Shown: piece by piece, positions 59,690-64,000 of the stretch | How the letters are laid out: each line of letters begins with the position of its first letter | How positions within the stretch are numbered: position 1 is the stretch's first letter | Source: Combretum micranthum | Taxonomy: Eukaryota; Streptophyta; Magnoliopsida; Myrtales; Combretaceae | DNA length: 64,000 nucleotides | Direction: 5' to 3' | Assembly (NCBI GenBank): GCA_024138025.1 | Contig: JAMXBD010000014.1 | Span: forward strand, 930,001 to 994,000 | The notes under the pieces: generated by a model | What the model was told of the DNA's origin: nothing | Databases searched by the model: none | Seen by the model: the letters and a program-made list of their open reading frames with translations, nothing else | Position numbers and translations under genes: made by a program

Positions 59690-60413
59690 ATCAATCTAGC
59701 TCGGTTCCAGAGCTGAATACCCAAACTAAGTTAGAAGACCAAAGCTTGTTGAATCAAAGGGAAAACACAACAAATGGAATGGATGAACAAATCCTTTCAA
59801 CGCTGGCCTAAGTTAAACAACATTAATTTTTAGTCAAATTCATCAAACCGCGTTAATTTTAATTAAATTCTTTCTCTTTGTATTTCCTTTTTAGGATTTA
59901 GTCAAGCCGCGTTATTTTCTTTAGTCTTTCATCTTTTTTGTGTTTCTTGATTGGGATTTAGTTAAATCGCGTTATTTTCTTTGGTCTTTCATCTTTTATA
60001 TTCCTTTTTGGAATTTAATTTATATATATATATATATATATCCCTTTGCAATCAGAACTCACAAGTTTTTGACATTATCCTGTTGTTGAGACTTCTCTCA
60101 AAGTTACTCTTATCAATCCATTGTGTGATTGTGGCGAGTGTTTCTTGTTCTTGTCGATATATTTATAGATTGTGGCGAATAAATCGTTCTTATCGATCAT
60201 TATGATCGTAGCGAACAAACCGTTATTACTAGATTATGAGTCATATTAATTTAGGAATAGCGTAGCTCGGATCGTAGATGGTGCGTCGTATATGTTCTTC
60301 GGTACCGTTCATATCACTTTATTTCATTGTTAATCCTATAAATAGAAAACACCAAAGCATAAATTCATTTGAGTTTGTGAACCATTGCATTCAATCGATC
60401 TCGGCACATCATA
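59690..60413 (+). mobile_element. foreign insertion in older gag, LTR-like
   Basis: Sequence absent from the younger element's gag. It has a TATA box (CCTATAAATAGAAAAC at about 60338-60353), an (AT)n tract at about 60020-60041, and three copies of a 59-bp repeat around (c)cgcgtta(t)tttt (about 59845-59985). No clean target duplication was found, so it is probably an LTR or LTR fragment. Confidence 0.45.
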
Positions 60414-62154
60414 AAAGTGGCAGGGTTGCTTAAACCTCCATTAACTTCCTTTCCTCTACCAGTGGGTGTTTCTTCTCGTGATGTGTCCATTAGCTCATTA
60501 ATCTATGATTGGTCAATTTCTTATAAAGTTGTAGGATCATGAGAGATTGCATCAACAACTGTCTGATTATTATTATGTGCGGGAAAGGGATTCCTACACA
60601 CGTCGTTGTTATCAAGTTCAAGTTCGCCATTGCAAACCTTCTCATTGAAGACCCTCTTAATGTCCAATAATCTTTTGTGAGATGTCCCACCGCATCTCCT
60701 TTTTCTTGTGCCTTAGGTTCTCGCTCAACCTTTGGCAATTTAATAACATCATCTTTGAGCCATCGGTTAAGGATGGTATGAAACTTGCCCATAGTGCACC
60801 GAAAAGGTGGAACTTCCAAAGCGCCGTCTCTTCTAGGTTTCTTATTACCCTTGAAGCTCCCACCTTGAGTAGTGCTCTCCAATGGTTATTGTTTCTTATT
60901 TGGGTCGTCCATTTATTTGATAACTGAATTGTTCGTCCTTCGTGCATTCTCAACTAACATCGAGAATGACTCGAGTGATAAATTCTCTAGATGCACATCA
61001 TGTTCTGTGAACATACCCTAGATACAGTTTTTGACAAGTTCGCTTTCATCACACATATCTTGGATGTCTAAACTCTAAAGAGTGTTCCCTGAAGTACTCA
61101 AGCACTTAATGTAATCCATAAGATCTTCCTTTAGGCATTAGCCGATACGCCCCATGTCGGTCAATGTCACTCATTCTTGAGTTTTAAAGAATCTATCAAG
61201 AAACATTCTACACATAGTCCCCTATGAAGCAACAGAACTGGGTGCAAGATTGACATACCAAGTATATGCTTTCTCTGTTAAGGACTTAGAAAATTTCATG
61301 AGCTTCTGGTCATCATTAAGTCTATAGACTTTGAGAGTCTCAATGAACTTGAGAAGGTGTTCCTTAGCACTACCATGTTTCCCATTGAATTTGATAAACT
61401 TTGAGATAGTGTAGTCCTTGGGATAGGGTTTCTCTGCAATCCTTTGCATGTATGGAAGCATCATATTGATGACACTAGAAGCAAATGCAACTTACACCTA
61501 TCTTAGGTACTTTTCGAGGTCTTCTTTCATCACACAAAATACAAAAGAAGATGATTTATTAACTCCCACTTGAGGAGCAAATGTAATGCTGTGAGGTGTA
61601 GCTATGCCAACTATAAGTGGTTGGACATTGCATCCAGAAGAAGAGGAGCCTTTGCGATGGACTCGCCCCTTCTTTGACAACAGGCATGAGATCTCTTATA
61701 ATTGAAGGTGGCAAAGGTTGCAATGGCTCTGCCGATGTCCTCCATCATTTTCAACAATAAGAGCATTGGTTTGCTCATGTTGAGCATCACATAAGGCCTC
61801 ATGTTGAGTACCATCCAGGGCAGCAGCAACTAGTGCAGTGCCAGCCACTTGCACTCCTGATGCAGGTAAAGTTTCTTAGGAAGCGTGCTTCCCAAAGCAG
61901 TGTTGGTTCCAGTTATACCAGATAGAAACTGCATAATGGCATTGAAGAATTAGTTGAAAGCATGAGTGTTCTCCTGCGTAGTATGTATCATGAGTGCACT
62001 AACAATTGTAGGAGTTTGTAAGCCACAAGAGTGGCATTATCCTCAATCGTGTGAGGTTGCTCAATGACATCAGGATGATTCTCTTGATCTTGGGGGTTTG
62101 CTTCCTTTTTAGCTCTCTTACGTGGATGTGTCATTCTTGTCAAGAACTTACTTT
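60414..62154 (-). pseudogene. older element gag remnant
   Basis: Pieces equivalent to the younger gag are recognisable: MGKFHTILNRWLKDD with KLPKVERE (about 60800-60720) and YPKDYTISKFIKFNGKHGSA, FIETLKVY and AYTWYVNLAP (61460-61240). Frames are broken repeatedly. Confidence 0.75.
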
Positions 62155-62176
62155 TTCCCAAGTGGAGTCACCAAAT
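62155..62176 (-). promoter_or_regulatory. primer-binding-site region of the older element
   Basis: The minus strand TTTGGTGACTCCACTTGGG parallels the younger element's site. A DNA transposon now separates it from the LTR. Confidence 0.6.
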
Positions 62177-63223
62177 AACAATGTTGTTAAAACTAGATCG
62201 AACTGGCTTGTTCGACTGGAATCGACCTTAAAAGCAGGTTGGTTCTTGTCAGGGAACTGTTTTTAGGTTAAACTAGCCAAACCTAGATGACTTGGCTAGT
62301 TTAATCGGGACTTTGTTGACTCAGGTGGGTCATCTGGGTCGGAATGCACTTAATTTAAAAAAAAAAAAAAGAACAAGAATTCCATGATATCACGTTGTCT
62401 CTAGATGCCTTCAACTCCTCTGAGAGAAATAAATAACAAGTATTCCATGATATGTCAATTTGTTGCATAAGGATTTGAGGGGTTTGAGTCCTTCTCCTTC
62501 ATGCTAACTTGCTTAACTAAGTATCGTACAGTGGGCTTTAAAGAAATCTCAACACTATATTAAAAAAAAAAGATAGTGCAATAGCGAGTTATATATAATT
62601 ATATACACGGAGAGAAAGAGAGAGAGGAGTACCCATTGTTGAGGTGACTAGAGTCTCTGAAGTTAAGTGGGCTTGGGTTTGGAAATGGGAAAGGAAAACC
62701 TAGCGTGCTTTATTTCTATAAAGCTATTATTGTTTTGTGATTACATTCTGGCCACCCATTTTAAAGGTTAATTGAGTAATATAATATAATTTTCATCTTC
62801 TAAAAACTTTTAAATTTGTAGGAGTTTTTTTTTTTTAATCAGTACTAACACTTTGGTGTAGAAAGATGAATGGGCACTTGGGTAACTCATATGGATTTGA
62901 CCGCACAGTGCAGAAAGCCTCCACTGAGATTAAAATTCTTTTAAAAAAAATAATTATTATCTTTGACATTAAAAATATAAACAATAAAATTATATATAAA
63001 ATTGTCATTGATATAAATATATAATATTTTTACTAATTAGTCATTGTAATTATTTGAACTTGCAAGTTACTATATTTTGGATTTCTTATAATTAAAATTT
63101 AGATTATTTTAAAATTTTTCACTTACCCTGGTTCAACCTTCGATTGAATCCAATTTGACTCCTCGACCCCTGAGCCCCTTGCACATTCGGCTCAAACCTT
63201 GGTCTGATTCTAACAACATTGTT
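62177..63223. mobile_element. DNA transposon-like insertion of about 1.05 kb with TIRs
   Basis: The ends AACAATGTTGTTA/TAACAACATTGTT are perfect 13-bp inverted repeats, with weaker similarity beyond. AAAT on both sides may be the target duplication. It lies exactly between the older element's primer site and its LTR. No transposase. The superfamily is not assigned. Confidence 0.65.
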
Positions 63224-63229
63224 AAATAA

Positions 63230-63870
63230 TGTAAGGTGGGGTTACCGCAGTTAGCCGATCACATATGATAGGCATGATGATCAACCTAAGAACAGTTCTA
63301 AACTGATGACATGTGTAGGATGTCGTAGAGAGAGGCATGGGAAGATGAACATGCATACTTGGTTTCTCGAGCAAACGAGTGTGATAGAAGATCATATCAG
63401 ATGGATTCGATCATTCTTGATTCGTTCTTCGTAGAATATATGCTTTCTTGAAAATGTTTTGGTAAAGTATCAATGTTGCTCTCGATCTTAGCAATACGCA
63501 GAATGACCCCGAAAGAGAAGTGAAGCCACTTATTTATAGATGGTGGAGGCTAATTTCAGATATTGGATAACGCCTAATTGGATGCACAAGATTGGGCGTG
63601 GCTGAACACCATTAGATCATATCCAAACAATTTGATGGCCATTATTGAAGCCTTCTTTTCTTTGATGGTGGGCTGGGATGGGCTTTGTGGATGGGATGAA
63701 GCGCTTTATTTGTATTATAAAGGAAAGCCTATTATCATTAAAACAACCTATTTTATATTTAAAATGGTCTTAAGGCTTATTTTACTCCACATAAGCCTTA
63801 ATTTAGCCAAACAATGGCCAAATTAACCTAGGAAGACATTTTTTGAGTATACTTTTCGCGCATAAGAAAA
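63230..63870 (-). mobile_element. 5' LTR of the older Tat element, outer end unresolved
   Basis: From TGTAAGGTGG (its CA end on the minus strand) it matches the 3' LTR at 37985-38745 without the internal duplication. TATA box at about 63530-63540 on the minus strand. Similarity is followed to about 63830; the outer border and any target duplication cannot be fixed before the window ends. Confidence 0.7.
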
Positions 63871-64000
63871 TCGAATTAGATCAAGAGAAAAATGAACTAG
63901 CTTCACAATTCCTATTTCGAGCCTACTAAATCAAATCTCTCTATGACATCCCCTATTAGACTTAGTCTTTCGTGTTATCTTCTAAGCCTTGTCACTAGCT

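Overview
The window is nuclear DNA of a flowering plant, probably a eudicot. It is AT-rich, has intron-bearing genes, plant-type LTR retrotransposons and MITEs, and a nuclear copy of a plant mitochondrial cox1 fragment. No bacterial features, CRISPR arrays or rRNA/tRNA genes were seen. Only two ordinary host genes can be supported, both on the minus strand. One (78-698) encodes a small single-pass membrane protein and has a 5'UTR intron. The other (30924-36480) is a four-coding-exon gene for a nuclear-type protein with a CCHC zinc knuckle and a KH-like domain. Everything else is transposon sequence or AT-rich intergenic DNA.

1-5.4 kb: gene 1, then a 60-bp tandem repeat and several MITE or foldback repeats. 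5.4-14.4 kb: a three-level nest of solo LTRs. An outer 3.5-kb LTR has target-site duplication (TSD) TAATC. It was split by a roughly 1.6-kb SIRE-like LTR with TSD AGTAT, which was itself split by a second 3.8-kb copy of the outer family in opposite orientation. 15.6-20.0 kb: a decayed Ty1/copia relic (LTR, primer site, gag) whose 3' LTR carries another LTR insertion with TSD TATGT. 20-28 kb: gene-poor DNA with two long-TIR, Mutator-like elements; one contains the cox1 fragment. 28-36.5 kb: the CCHC/KH gene.

38-64 kb: an old Ty3/gypsy element of the Tat type on the minus strand. It has been split by a solo LTR (TSD TATAC), two smaller DNA-type insertions, another LTR-like piece and, most prominently, a complete 15.4-kb younger element of the same type (43656-59087). 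The younger element has matched LTRs, a primer-binding site next to the 5' LTR, a polypurine tract next to the 3' LTR, gag, protease, reverse transcriptase, two RNase H domains and integrase. Downstream of integrase, on the opposite strand, it carries an intron-containing plant mobile domain (PMD) gene and an array of ~190-bp tandem repeats. Its coding lesions are mostly single stop codons of the kind made by C-to-T change, and its LTRs differ by about 5 percent, almost entirely transitions. It is therefore a fairly recent insertion that was heavily methylated and is now dead.

The most notable item is the antisense PMD cargo gene with its satellite-like array. Next are the repeated zinc-binding module in the integrase and the precisely delimited nested insertions.
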